From: Caldilinea sp. CFX5 | GTDB lineage: Bacteria > Chloroflexota > Anaerolineae > Caldilineales > Caldilineaceae | Direction of reading: 5' to 3' | DNA length: 49,403 nt | Assembly (NCBI GenBank): GCA_021405325.1 | Contig: QWII01000132.1 | Location: 1-49,403 of the forward strand | Part shown: positions 1 to 8,630 of the stretch, one piece after another | Numbering within the stretch: position 1 is the first letter of the stretch | How the letters are laid out: every line of letters starts with the position of its first letter | Made by a program: the position numbers and the translations under genes | Notes under the pieces: model-generated | Database searches by the model: none | Seen by the model: the letters and a program-made list of their open reading frames with translations, nothing else | What the model was told of the DNA's origin: nothing

Positions 1-369
1 GCCGCTGTCAAGTCCGTCACCCGTTATTGGCGTTACACTTTCCTGACTTGTGAACCACTTCACAAACAGCCTTCCAGGGCACGAGCAAGGAGTTTACCAT
101 TCCCTCCTATCCCTGTCAAATTCAAAACTCAACGTTTTCACTTTGGTTTCTGCTCGACCAGGCGCTCGGCTCTCTGTCACACTACCCCTACAACACAACC
201 TGGGATCTTTGCTCGGTTGCGCTGCTTTCTGTTGGTTTTCTGCTGGGCAAGAGTTGCTATTATACTCAATTCCCTATTCCTGTCAAGTAAACCTTGTTCC
301 GGTTTTCACAATATTTTCTTCTGGCTCAGTAAGATGCGATTTGATTCTCTTACATATGTCTTAAGTTAT
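1..369. other. Gene-free leader region
   Basis: AT-richer than the rest of the window. Short open frames exist here but have no ribosome binding site, no recognisable protein and overlap each other, so none is called. Nothing structured was seen before the promoter at 370. Confidence 0.5.
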
Positions 370-398
370 TTGCTGTACTTTCTGCCCCTTGCTATACT
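370..398 (+). promoter_or_regulatory. Sigma70-type promoter with extended -10
   Basis: A -35 TTGCTG at 370-375 is followed by a 17-base spacer and a -10 TATACT at 393-398, preceded by an extended TGC at 390-392. It lies about 90 bases before the ATG at 489. Three other promoters in the window have the same spacer and TGC extension, which supports the call. Confidence 0.55.
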
Positions 399-488
399 TA
401 AGGTCAGATTACTGCGATCACTGTTTTCTCTCTCTCTTCTCGACGCTCTCGTTGCAGCCAAAACGCTTTACGTATTGAAGGCGACACT

Positions 489-3380
489 ATGTACTCTTAC
501 AGAATCGGCTTCCTTTTGCTCATGCTTGGGGTGGTAAGCGGCTGGTTGACCAGCGCGACTGTCACCGTCAGAGGGCAGGACGCAACAACTGTTATTGATT
601 TTGAGTCGCCAGCCCTCGGTGCGTTGGCGCGCACTATTGTTGATCCCTACCAACCGAATACGTTGGTCACCTTTACCAGCGCCATGCCGGCTAATGGCGT
701 CAATGTGGTGGGGCTGGTCAAAAACAACGCGACCAGCGTCTGTGTCGAACCAGCGGATATGAATCAAAAGTTTGGCTCCGGGCGCGCAAACTTTAGCGAC
801 GGCGCTATCGGTTACGGCACCGCGGCCATCCGCGCCGATTTTACCCAACCCTTGGCCCCACCCCAGGTGATAGCCGTCGACTTTCAGACCGGCGCCGGGT
901 TGCCGGTGCGACTGCGCCTCTTCGATGCGGCTGGTACTGAAATTGCGGCCGTCACAGAAAGCGCAACCGATACCGGCGGCACCTGTGGTCTCCCAGGGCA
1001 ACCGCGTGCACGCAAGCGGTTGACGCTGCGCGCCGAGCAGCCGGTGGCCGCGGCGATCATGGATATGGGCGCCGACACTGGTCGCTTTGTCTTTACAATC
1101 GATAACTTTACCTTTGGCCCCGCCCCGGTGGATGATCCCTCTACTGGTCAGGGCCAGAGCGATCTAAAGCTTGCCGTTGTGGGCGTGCCGACGGCAGTGC
1201 GCGCCGGTGAATCTTTCACTTACACCCTGCACCTGACCAATCTGGGGCCGAAGCCGGCTGATGCGGTCGTGCTGACAACGACCTTGAACAGTGGTTTTAC
1301 GCTGCTGCGCACCAGTGGAGGCCAGGCGCTTTGTCAGCCTGCTGCCGCAGCCCTGGTCTGCTCTATGCCACCGCTGGCGGTAAATGGCAGTGCGTCGGTG
1401 GCGCTGACCCTTGCGGCCCATGCTGAACGCAGTGGCAAAAATGTCACAGTAGCGGCGACTGTTCAAGAGCAGCGCAACCGTGACCCCGTGCCCGACAACA
1501 ACCATGTAACTACGCTCCTGCCGGTGACGAGTGGGCGCGTTAGTAACGGGTTACAGGCTTTTTACACCTTTGGCCAAGCCGAACCAGGCATGATTTACGA
1601 TCTATCCGGTGTGGACGCGCCGCTTAACTTGACTATACAAACGCCAACCCAGGTGCAAAGCACACCCGGTGGCTTGAAAATTATCACGCCAACGTTGATC
1701 ATCGCCACCGCAGCCCAGAAGTTGCGGCAGGCGATTGTCAGCAGCGGTGAGGTCAGCGTTGAGGCATGGCTTGTGCCGGCGCCCCAGCGTGCAGCGCAAC
1801 CGGCCCATCTGCTCACTTTAGCGGGCAGCGATGCCACTCCTTTATTAGCGTTGTTGCAAGAACCGTATGGCACACAAGCCGCCGGCCTCTACACGGCGCA
1901 ATTGATGACCAACCAAGCGCCCAGCAATAACCGCCTTTCGGCCACACCAACTACCAACTCGGTGGGGCAACGGCTCCATTTGGTCTATACGCGCAACGCG
2001 GCCGGACTGGCCCGCCTCTATCTCAATGGCACGGCGCAGGCAGCCAAAGCTATGAGCGGCACGCTGGCCGGTTGGGCGGCGCAACCCGAACTCCGCCTGG
2101 CCGCCGGTCCTACAGGAGAACAGCCCTGGCTGGGTGAATATCAACTGTTGGCCTTCTATAACCGGGCGTTGGACGCCACCGAAGTGCAACAAAACTACCG
2201 CAATGGCCCGCATGGGGATGGCCCCACCGATGATGCCGATAGCGATGACGACCTCTTTGGCTATGATTATGAAGTGTGGGTCGATCCGGCCACCCCCTTT
2301 GCCGGCGCTGCGGTGAAACTGGGTGCGGTGGTGCATCGTCTGGCGGGCAAGCAGGTGGTGAGTGATGTCGGTGTGCGCTTTTATCTTGGCGATCCGGCGC
2401 ATGGCGGGCAACGCATTGGCGACGCGCTGGTGGAACGGCTCTCGCCCCGTAGCTCGGCGCTTTCATCCGATGTGACCTGGACGCCGCCGGCGGCCGGAAC
2501 TTACTCGCTCTATGTTCAGATCGATCCGCAAAATCGCATTGGCGAGACCGACGAGGGGAACAATCTCCTGGTGCGCACGGTCACGGTGCGTTCGCCCGCC
2601 ACCCCGCCGACCGGCGATCTGGTGGCGCCCCATGTCGATGCTTTTACCATTGGCGACAATCAGAGCAGCAGTAGTCAGCGCAACGTGCAACTGTCCGTAA
2701 CGGTTTCCGACCCCGTCCCCACCGCCGGCATTGGCGGTGTAGCCTTTGTCGAATATGCCTATGCCCCTGAGGCCGGCGCCTGGCGCATTGTCCAATCGTC
2801 GGCGTGGCTGCCCTATCAAGCGGCGCCGGCCCGTTATGATTGGCAACTGCAAGCGGCGCCGGGCTTGAAATATCTCCAGGCGTGGGCCAAAGACAAGGCC
2901 GGCAATATCTCCCTCTTTCCCTATACACGCTACATCAATTACGCACCGCCCGTCCTCCAGGTCAACCAGGAGAGCATCCAGATCCTGCGCTTTGGCGTCC
3001 AGGCCGGCGACCGACTCACGATCCGGCTGTTGGCTCTGCGCGGCGACCCCGATCTCTACCTCTGGCCGCCCGACCATCAAGAGGGGCGACCGCCTTGGGT
3101 GAGCAACTTGCGCGGTAGCGTTGACGCCGTCAGCCTGATCGCACCGGTCACGGGCAACTATCAGATTGAGATTTACGGCTTTACCTTTGCCGAATACCAG
3201 TTACAGATCATTCAGGAGCCGGCCTCAGTAATTGCCGCCGGCGATGAAGGGGGTATCGATCCCAGCAAAGTGCGCTTTACCCAACCGTGGGTCAAGCTGA
3301 CCAGCGCCCCCTCCGCCAGTCAGGCGTTTCTGTTACTGACGGGGCAAGGCTATAAAACATTTCTTCCGCTGATTCGGTGA
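489..3380 (+). CDS. Secreted multi-domain protein (DUF11, LamG, CARDB, PPC-like)
   Basis: A 963-residue exported protein with probable surface adhesion or glycan contact role; no enzymatic motif was seen. Residues 1-30 form a signal peptide with a hydrophobic core. A DUF11/CARDB-like beta-sandwich follows at about 224-340, then a LamG/concanavalin-like region at about 353-567, an Asp-rich hinge (DDADSDDD), a CARDB domain at about 594-700 ending in GETDEGNNLL, an Ig-like domain at about 716-817 and a PPC-like domain at about 837-910. The C-terminus ends TFLPLIR, a short hydrophobic tail resembling that of the next protein (LLLPIVR). The ATG at 489 is the first codon that gives a complete signal peptide. 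The stop overlaps the next gene, so the two are probably one transcript. Domain names are from pattern recognition. Confidence 0.85.
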   Translation: MYSYRIGFLLLMLGVVSGWLTSATVTVRGQDATTVIDFESPALGALARTIVDPYQPNTLVTFTSAMPANGVNVVGLVKNNATSVCVEPADMNQKFGSGRANFSDGAIGYGTAAIRADFTQPLAPPQVIAVDFQTGAGLPVRLRLFDAAGTEIAAVTESATDTGGTCGLPGQPRARKRLTLRAEQPVAAAIMDMGADTGRFVFTIDNFTFGPAPVDDPSTGQGQSDLKLAVVGVPTAVRAGESFTYTLHLTNLGPKPADAVVLTTTLNSGFTLLRTSGGQALCQPAAAALVCSMPPLAVNGSASVALTLAAHAERSGKNVTVAATVQEQRNRDPVPDNNHVTTLLPVTSGRVSNGLQAFYTFGQAEPGMIYDLSGVDAPLNLTIQTPTQVQSTPGGLKIITPTLIIATAAQKLRQAIVSSGEVSVEAWLVPAPQRAAQPAHLLTLAGSDATPLLALLQEPYGTQAAGLYTAQLMTNQAPSNNRLSATPTTNSVGQRLHLVYTRNAAGLARLYLNGTAQAAKAMSGTLAGWAAQPELRLAAGPTGEQPWLGEYQLLAFYNRALDATEVQQNYRNGPHGDGPTDDADSDDDLFGYDYEVWVDPATPFAGAAVKLGAVVHRLAGKQVVSDVGVRFYLGDPAHGGQRIGDALVERLSPRSSALSSDVTWTPPAAGTYSLYVQIDPQNRIGETDEGNNLLVRTVTVRSPATPPTGDLVAPHVDAFTIGDNQSSSSQRNVQLSVTVSDPVPTAGIGGVAFVEYAYAPEAGAWRIVQSSAWLPYQAAPARYDWQLQAAPGLKYLQAWAKDKAGNISLFPYTRYINYAPPVLQVNQESIQILRFGVQAGDRLTIRLLALRGDPDLYLWPPDHQEGRPPWVSNLRGSVDAVSLIAPVTGNYQIEIYGFTFAEYQLQIIQEPASVIAAGDEGGIDPSKVRFTQPWVKLTSAPSASQAFLLLTGQGYKTFLPLIR

Positions 3381-3391
3381 GTAGAAAAGCT

Positions 3392-5071
3392 ATGCGAAAA
3401 TCAACTATTAGCTTCACCCTCCTGCTTGCGCTGGTGCTGCTTACTGTCCGGCCCCCGTTGCTCTATGCCCAATTCGGCCCGGAAATTTGCGACGATGGCA
3501 TCGACAATGACAGTGACTTTCTGGTCGATTATCAAGATCCGGACTGTGACACCAGCGACGATGACCGCGACGGCATTACCGACTTGGTCGAAGGGGATCA
3601 AAGTGTGGACAGCGACGCGGACAACGCCCCGGACGCGCGTGATGCTGACAGCGACAATGACGGCGCGCCCGATGCTACGGAAGGTCATGATGCCAATGGT
3701 GATGGACGGCCCGATCGCTTGCCCACCGGCAACGATACCGATGGTGATGGTCTGGATGACGCCTACGATCCTGACCAGGGCGGCACGGTAGCGCCCTTAC
3801 CCGACCATGATGGTGATACCATTCCCGATTGGCGCGATCCCGATGACGATGGCGACAACGTGGCGACCGCCGCCGAAGATGTTGACGGCAACGGCACGCC
3901 GATCAACGATGATACCGACGGCGACGGTCTGCCCGACTATCTCGACGCCGATGATGACAATGATGGGCTTCTCACCCGGCGCGAAGATCACAATGGTGAC
4001 GGCAACCCGGCCAACGACGACGGCAACAACGACGGCATCCCTGATTTCCGCCAGCCCAACGACCGGGTGAGCGGCATTGTCTGGCGCGACCAGAATGGCG
4101 ACGGCATCCGCGCACTGACCGATCCCTTTCTGCCCAACTTTGTCGTGACGTTGCTCGATGGCCCAACCTTGACGCCGGTGCTGACGACGACGACAACGAT
4201 CACCGGTTGGTATGGGCTGGTGGCGCCGACCGGCGGTGAGTTTCTGGTCGAGTTCAAGCCGGTGGCCCGTCTCCTGCCCACTCGTCGTGACCAGGGTAAC
4301 GATGAGGCGACCGACAGTGATATTCTTCAGGTGGGAACCGCGATGCAAGGGCGCTCCCCGCGCTTGACCTTTGGGTATACCGGAGCAACGACCAATATCG
4401 ACGCCGGTTTTCTGCGCCCGGCCAACCTCAGTGTCTACGCCTTTGATGATCTTAACCGCGATGGCACGCGCCAGGTCGGTGAAGCGCTGGTCGCCGGCGC
4501 CACTGTGATCCTGCTCGACAGCGCCGATAATGAAGTGCGGCGCAGCACGCCCGGCAATACGGGTGAAATTCTCTTCCCCGATCTGCTGCCTGATGCTTAT
4601 CAACTCGACATTACACCGCCGGCTACCTATCTGGTCGACCGGCAGAAGCTTCTGCCGTTGACACCGTTGGCCCCGGCGGATGATCTGCTCTACGAAGTGC
4701 CACTCTATCTGAATCCCAAGGCGGTCACCTTTGTCGCCTTTACCGCCCGTTATGAGGAACAGAGCATCCGGGTCAGTTGGCGCACAGCCGCCGAGGTGCA
4801 GACGCAGGGCTATCATCTCTACCAAAGCACGAATGACATCTTCAGCCATGCCCGCCGGGTCACCACCGATCTGATCCCCAGCCAGGGCAGCAGCGGCGGC
4901 GACTACCTGGTGACGCTGCCATACCACCCGGCCTATCAACCACCGCTGGTGCGCTTCCATTTCTGGCTGGTCGAGTATGAAAGCACCGGCGAGCAACTGC
5001 GCTATGGCCCGATTCGCGTGGCCAATCCGGGGTCGCTACTGCTGCTGCCGATTGTCAGGAGTGGGGAGTAG
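3392..5071 (+). CDS. Secreted Ca-binding repeat / SdrD B-like protein
   Basis: Exported protein of about 559 residues. A signal peptide ends near the LLYAQ at the start. Residues about 30-216 are Asp/Gly/Asn-rich thrombospondin type-3-like repeats (DGIDNDSD, DTDGDGLDD, DADDDNDG) that typically bind calcium and stiffen in it. Two SdrD B-like (Cna-B type) domains follow at about 225-336 and 345-423, each opening with D-x-N-x-D-G. A C-terminal beta-rich domain ends in LLLPIVRSGE. A GTG at 3377 overlapping the previous stop is possible, but the in-frame ATG at 3392 gives a better signal peptide (MRKSTISFTLLLALVLL). Cotranscribed with the preceding secreted protein. It is likely a cell-surface or matrix component; the role is inferred from architecture only. 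Confidence 0.85.
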   Translation: MRKSTISFTLLLALVLLTVRPPLLYAQFGPEICDDGIDNDSDFLVDYQDPDCDTSDDDRDGITDLVEGDQSVDSDADNAPDARDADSDNDGAPDATEGHDANGDGRPDRLPTGNDTDGDGLDDAYDPDQGGTVAPLPDHDGDTIPDWRDPDDDGDNVATAAEDVDGNGTPINDDTDGDGLPDYLDADDDNDGLLTRREDHNGDGNPANDDGNNDGIPDFRQPNDRVSGIVWRDQNGDGIRALTDPFLPNFVVTLLDGPTLTPVLTTTTTITGWYGLVAPTGGEFLVEFKPVARLLPTRRDQGNDEATDSDILQVGTAMQGRSPRLTFGYTGATTNIDAGFLRPANLSVYAFDDLNRDGTRQVGEALVAGATVILLDSADNEVRRSTPGNTGEILFPDLLPDAYQLDITPPATYLVDRQKLLPLTPLAPADDLLYEVPLYLNPKAVTFVAFTARYEEQSIRVSWRTAAEVQTQGYHLYQSTNDIFSHARRVTTDLIPSQGSSGGDYLVTLPYHPAYQPPLVRFHFWLVEYESTGEQLRYGPIRVANPGSLLLLPIVRSGE

Positions 5072-5082
5072 GGACGCGTCTG

Positions 5083-5883
5083 TCACCGCATCAACCGAAA
5101 GACCAACTCTGTGGCAAAGGGGAAGGGGGTCACCTGCCAGGCGGTTTGCTGTAACAAGGCTTGGAGGTGAACAGGATAGGTGGTGGTCATTCCTTTATGG
5201 CGGCCCCCCAGGCTTTGCCCAGGAAAAGAGACGATGAGGACGGGCGCATCAAGCGTGGTCAACAAGCGTTCGCCGATGGTCGGGTCCACCTGTTCCAGAC
5301 AAGGCAAGGTTTTGAGCAGCAGCACAACATCGGCTTTGATGGTGGGGATTGCTTCCAACAAGTTGCAAACCGTTGCGCTACCTTGCACACCCAGCAGCGG
5401 CAGGGCGCGCTGGAGGAACGCCGCTTGATCGTGGGCAATGTCGCAGGCGTGATAAACAACCTCATCGGCAAGGGGCATCCAGGGAACGGTTAAGGGGTTG
5501 AGACCACAGGCCAGGTCCAGCACCGTGTGGATCGGCGGCAGATCGGCAAAGATCGTGCTGTAAAAATCGGACAGGAGCGGCAACCGTTCCCGTGTTGAGG
5601 CGTGGTGACGCAGAATCGTTTGACAAGCCGTGCGCACCTGGACTGGATCAGCCGCAGCCGCCGTCAACAAGGCCAACCAATCGTCATACGCCTGTTCTCC
5701 TTGCCAATAGGCGCCGATGGTCTGGTGCAGCTTGTTTTTTGTGGCTTTGACCGCTTCCTTTTGATTGCGCCGCTTGCGCAACTCCTGTGCGCCAATGGTG
5801 CGAATCAATGCCGGCGCCACTGCGCGATATTTGGCGCTGGTAAGAACCGTTGCAACGAGCGCGTCTAATTCTATATCTGCCAC
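5083..5883 (-). CDS. 16S rRNA (guanine-1405-N7)-methyltransferase, Arm/Rmt-FmrO family
   Basis: Homologue of the ArmA/RmtB/FmrO enzymes that methylate N7 of G1405 in the 16S rRNA A site and confer resistance to 4,6-disubstituted deoxystreptamine aminoglycosides. About 266 residues, the family's usual size. Visible family features are the N-terminal helical domain with SAKYRAVAP and GAYW, HASTRERL at about 94-101, the SAM-binding LDLACGLNPL at about 122-131, LLLKTLPCLEQ, the signature SFPGQSLGGRHKGM at about 219-232, and the C-terminal TELVFRL. The start is taken at the GTG at 5883, which has GAGGAG seven bases upstream; a GTG at 5904 would be in frame but unsupported. It stands alone with no mobile element beside it, so it may be an intrinsic gene. 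Activity is inferred from homology. Confidence 0.85.
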   Translation of the reverse strand: MADIELDALVATVLTSAKYRAVAPALIRTIGAQELRKRRNQKEAVKATKNKLHQTIGAYWQGEQAYDDWLALLTAAAADPVQVRTACQTILRHHASTRERLPLLSDFYSTIFADLPPIHTVLDLACGLNPLTVPWMPLADEVVYHACDIAHDQAAFLQRALPLLGVQGSATVCNLLEAIPTIKADVVLLLKTLPCLEQVDPTIGERLLTTLDAPVLIVSFPGQSLGGRHKGMTTTYPVHLQALLQQTAWQVTPFPFATELVFRLMR

Positions 5884-5914
5884 AAATTTACTCCTCAAAA
5901 GCACTTTTCTCTGC

Positions 5915-5943
5915 TTGACATTCTACTTGCTTCGTGCTAGGTT
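5915..5943 (+). promoter_or_regulatory. Promoter for truncated DUF4058 gene
   Basis: Perfect -35 TTGACA at 5915-5920, a 17-base spacer, and -10 TAGGTT at 5938-5943 with extended TGC at 5935-5937. It reads away from the methyltransferase gene and toward the start at 6023. Confidence 0.5.
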
Positions 5944-6022
5944 ATGGAAATGAGGAGTAAGGTGGATAGATCAATCGTAGGCAATCGCGTCACGCGCAAC
6001 TGGTTATCACGGAGCTTTTGTC

Positions 6023-6229
6023 ATGACAAAATCACCCTTCCCAGGCATGGACCCCTTTTTAGAACGGCCAGCCAAATGGAGCAGTGTGCATACACGACTG
6101 ATCAACGCTATCAGCGATCAACTGGCCGAGCGGCTGGCGCCCAACTTCTATGTGGAAAAAGAATATCCGTGTTTTTCTATCTGTGATAACTGCGCACTTT
6201 GCGCTTGTGCAAGGTACGTGGCTTGTTAG
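6023..6229 (+). pseudogene. Truncated DUF4058 family gene
   Basis: The first 50 or so residues match the highly conserved opening of DUF4058 proteins: SPFPGMDPFLE, then W-x-x-VH-x-RLI, then DQLAERLAPNFYVEKE. Full-length members are usually around 250-280 residues. Here the similarity ends near 6175, a Cys-rich out-of-family tail follows, and a stop occurs at codon 69, so only the N-terminal fifth remains. The ATG has GGAG eight bases upstream and a good promoter at 5915. It therefore looks like the intact 5' end of a gene whose body was deleted, with the breakpoint next to the terminus of the convergent ABC binding-protein gene. The function of DUF4058 is unknown. Confidence 0.75.
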
Positions 6230-6243
6230 CAATACCCAATCAG

Positions 6244-7947
6244 CTACTGTCTCAACTTCCACTGCTGTGCATCCCACGTTAAGCTGCCCCACATGTTGAC
6301 TTGATAGCCGCGCAGGCGGTTGGAAACGCCATAGCCTTCGGTAAAGCGATAGAGATGAATGCGCGGCACATCAGCGGCAATCAAGTGCGCCAGATCGCAA
6401 TAAGCAGCCTTGCGTTCTGCCACATCAACCGTGGCGCCGGCCTTGGCAATGGCGGCATCAGCGGCGGCATTGACCCAGCGCGAATAGTTGGCGCCGGCGG
6501 GGTTCTCCGGTGATGGAATCTCGGTTGAGTGAAAAGCGTTGACAACCGCTGTCTGCGGCTCAATCGGCAGACTGGCGTCGTAGAGGAGCAGATCAAAATT
6601 ACCAAGCTTGCGCGGCGACCCTTCCTGGTACGAGCCGAAGATCAACCCAATGTCATCATTCTGCACGATCACTTCAACGCCCACCGCCTTAAACATCTCC
6701 ACCAGCGCTTCTTCTAAGCGCACCAGCGGCTCAAAATTGGTGTAGCCGTTGAGATGGAGCGTTAAACGGCTTCCTTCCTCGGTGTAGCGTGCGCCATAGG
6801 CCACCCGAATGCCATCGTCACCGCGTAACCAACCGGCCGCGGCCAACAAGGCGCGCGCTTTGTCCGGGTCGTAGGGGTAGGGCTGGTCCAGGGCACATTG
6901 ATACCAGCCGTAGGCAAACGGCGTGGTCGCCGGCGCTACACCGGGGTTGATCTCGCGGACAATACGTTCGTAATCAATGGCATGGGCCAGCGCCTGGCGC
7001 ACGCGCAAATCGCCCAAAATGGGGTGGGGCGGCGTTGAACCCGGCTCATCGTCAAAGGGCTTGCTCAGGTTGAGGTAGAGCGCCATATTCCACTGGCCGG
7101 GAATTTCGGCTAAGGTTGCTTGTCCGGCCATCTGTTGATCGTAAACTGCTTTGCTTTCACCGGGCCACAGGTGAAGATGCGCCTGCTCTTGCGCCATGGC
7201 GGCGAGTTGGGCGTCGGTGGCCGGCGTAATGGCGAAGATCAGACGGTCGAGGTAAGGCTGGCCTGTTAGGTAATAGTGGGGATTGCGCGCCATGACAATG
7301 CGCTCACCCGGCGTCCATTCGCGCACCACAAAAGGGCCGGCGCTCACGGGTTGGCGATTCCACGCCCAGTTACTCATTTCCGCCGGCGCCCCGGTGGCAT
7401 GACGGGGCAGGAGGCCGACCATAAATTGTTGGAGATAGGCTAGATTCGTGGCCTTGTAATGGACGACGGCAGTCAAAGCATCCGGCGTTTCAATGTGGTC
7501 GATCAGGTCAAAGTCGAAGGAAAAAACCGTACCACTCTCCGGGTGCGCAACCGCTTCCCAGGTAAATTTAATATCATCAGCCGTCAATGGCGCCCCGTCC
7601 GACCAGCGTAACCCCGGACGCAAGCGCCAGGTCACGGTGCGAAAATCAGGGGAAACGCCACCGTTGGCCAAGGTGGGCAGTTCAGCCGCCAGCACCGGTT
7701 GAAAATTACCGGATGCGTCAACCGTGGTTAAGCCGGCGGTGGTGGCATCAGCCACCTGGCGCACAATGGGCGCCGCGGCTAAATATTGATTGAGGGTGAT
7801 CGGCTCTTCTGGAATAAGCAGCACAACCTGACCGCCGCCGGCGGTTGCCAACACTTCTGGGCCGGCAATATTGCGCTGTGGCGCCGTACAAAGGGCTAAA
7901 AAGAGCGCAAGAATCAACAGCGCCAGCAAATATTTGGGATTTGGCAT
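6244..7947 (-). CDS. ABC transporter substrate-binding protein, family 5 (peptide/oligosaccharide type)
   Basis: A 567-residue extracytoplasmic binding protein of the SBP_bac_5 (OppA/DppA) family. The N-terminus is a hydrophobic signal with a possible lipobox (FLALC), though the residue before Cys is unusual. Family hallmarks are WRLRPGLRWSDGAPLTADD near residue 110-130, GPFVVREW, and the DLRVRQALAHAIDYERI block. No permease or ATPase genes adjoin it, so it is an orphan that must share a transporter encoded elsewhere; the DppBC-like permeases at the far end of the window are about 40 kb away. The ligand cannot be inferred. The 3' end faces the truncated DUF4058 gene with only a few bases between them. 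Confidence 0.9.
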   Translation of the reverse strand: MPNPKYLLALLILALFLALCTAPQRNIAGPEVLATAGGGQVVLLIPEEPITLNQYLAAAPIVRQVADATTAGLTTVDASGNFQPVLAAELPTLANGGVSPDFRTVTWRLRPGLRWSDGAPLTADDIKFTWEAVAHPESGTVFSFDFDLIDHIETPDALTAVVHYKATNLAYLQQFMVGLLPRHATGAPAEMSNWAWNRQPVSAGPFVVREWTPGERIVMARNPHYYLTGQPYLDRLIFAITPATDAQLAAMAQEQAHLHLWPGESKAVYDQQMAGQATLAEIPGQWNMALYLNLSKPFDDEPGSTPPHPILGDLRVRQALAHAIDYERIVREINPGVAPATTPFAYGWYQCALDQPYPYDPDKARALLAAAGWLRGDDGIRVAYGARYTEEGSRLTLHLNGYTNFEPLVRLEEALVEMFKAVGVEVIVQNDDIGLIFGSYQEGSPRKLGNFDLLLYDASLPIEPQTAVVNAFHSTEIPSPENPAGANYSRWVNAAADAAIAKAGATVDVAERKAAYCDLAHLIAADVPRIHLYRFTEGYGVSNRLRGYQVNMWGSLTWDAQQWKLRQ

Positions 7948-8012
7948 GACAATACTTGCTCATCACCATGCTTGCTTATTAGGGTACTGCTTAAGCCGCC
8001 CAGTCAGGCCAA

Positions 8013-8201
8013 TCAATCAGCGGCCGCATAAAGCGGTGTACGTTCGGGCAATTTGGTCTCAAGGCGATTACCTTCCGGTTCATCTTCTTCCTGGGGTTGT
8101 TCGCCCGCTTTGTCATGATATTCCTGCAGGCAGGAAATCAGATCGAGCAATTGTTGCGGTGTTAAACGGATGATGGCGGCTTCAATTTCATGGATGCTCA
8201 T
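8013..8201 (-). CDS. Small antitoxin-like protein
   Basis: A 62-residue protein beginning MSIHEIEAAIIRLTPQQLL and continuing with a second helix (LISCLQEYHDK). This resembles the N-terminal helical part of small addiction-module antidote proteins that start MSxxEIExAIxxLxPxEL. Their usual length is nearer 70-80 residues, and the acidic tail here (QPQEEDEPEGNR) is not typical. No toxin gene follows, so it could be a solitary remnant. A GGGGGATA-like stretch lies before the ATG. It is read in the same direction as the ABC binding protein, about 65 bases upstream of it. Confidence 0.45.
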   Translation of the reverse strand: MSIHEIEAAIIRLTPQQLLDLISCLQEYHDKAGEQPQEEDEPEGNRLETKLPERTPLYAAAD

Positions 8202-8630
8202 AGTTTATCCCCCTTGGCGTGGTCGCACCATTGCAACGGTTACAGGAAAGAAAGGTCGGGGGTTATGGCTCCTGATCATCTTTAATCGGGCGCGTCGAGA
8301 CGCGCTATAAAACAGATGGCACTGCCCAAATATTACCATGATTATTCGGGCAATGTCAATAGGATCTTTCGTGTTCGTTCTTCAATCCCCAGCCTTTCCT
8401 TGCTCCCCGGGTTCATGACCGGCGAGGAGCGAGCGTCATCATCAATAGACCGCAACGCACGCAGAAGCGCCTGATTCTGGACTACGCGACTACATGACGA
8501 CATGACTGCGGACGACTGCTAATAACATCTGTACGAATAGTTACAAAAGACTAACATTCCACATGCGTAAATCATATATCCGCTTAGTAAACTAAGGACA
8601 AAGTAAAAATTGAGAAGCGGAGGACGTATT
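8202..8630. other. Intergenic region before clpB
   Basis: About 430 bases without a gene. It holds a perfect 7-base-arm hairpin at 8290-8305 (GCGCGTC/GACGCGC) and a five-unit octamer tandem repeat at 8480-8519. The short palindrome TTAGT-AA-ACTAA lies at 8585-8596, just before clpB. No CIRCE element (TTAGCACTC-N9-GAGTGCTAA) and no HAIR element was seen. Confidence 0.5.
8480..8519. repeat. Octamer short tandem repeat
   Basis: Five degenerate 8-base units of the pattern GACTACAT/GACGACAT. One of eight 7- or 8-base tandem arrays in the window. Confidence 0.6.

Noticed and set aside
50..537. Two overlapping short open frames at the window start
   Set aside because: No ribosome binding sites, no similarity to known proteins, and they overlap the promoter of the gene at 489.
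3797..4996. Long minus-strand open frame of 399 codons
   Set aside because: Antisense shadow of the Ca-binding secreted protein; composition reflects its Asp-rich repeats, and no family is recognisable.
6244..7947. Binding protein partnering with DppBC at 48-49 kb
   Set aside because: They are about 40 kb apart with no shared operon; a link cannot be supported from the sequence.
8540..8630. CIRCE or HAIR heat-shock operator before clpB
   Set aside because: Neither consensus is present; only a 5-base-arm palindrome was seen.
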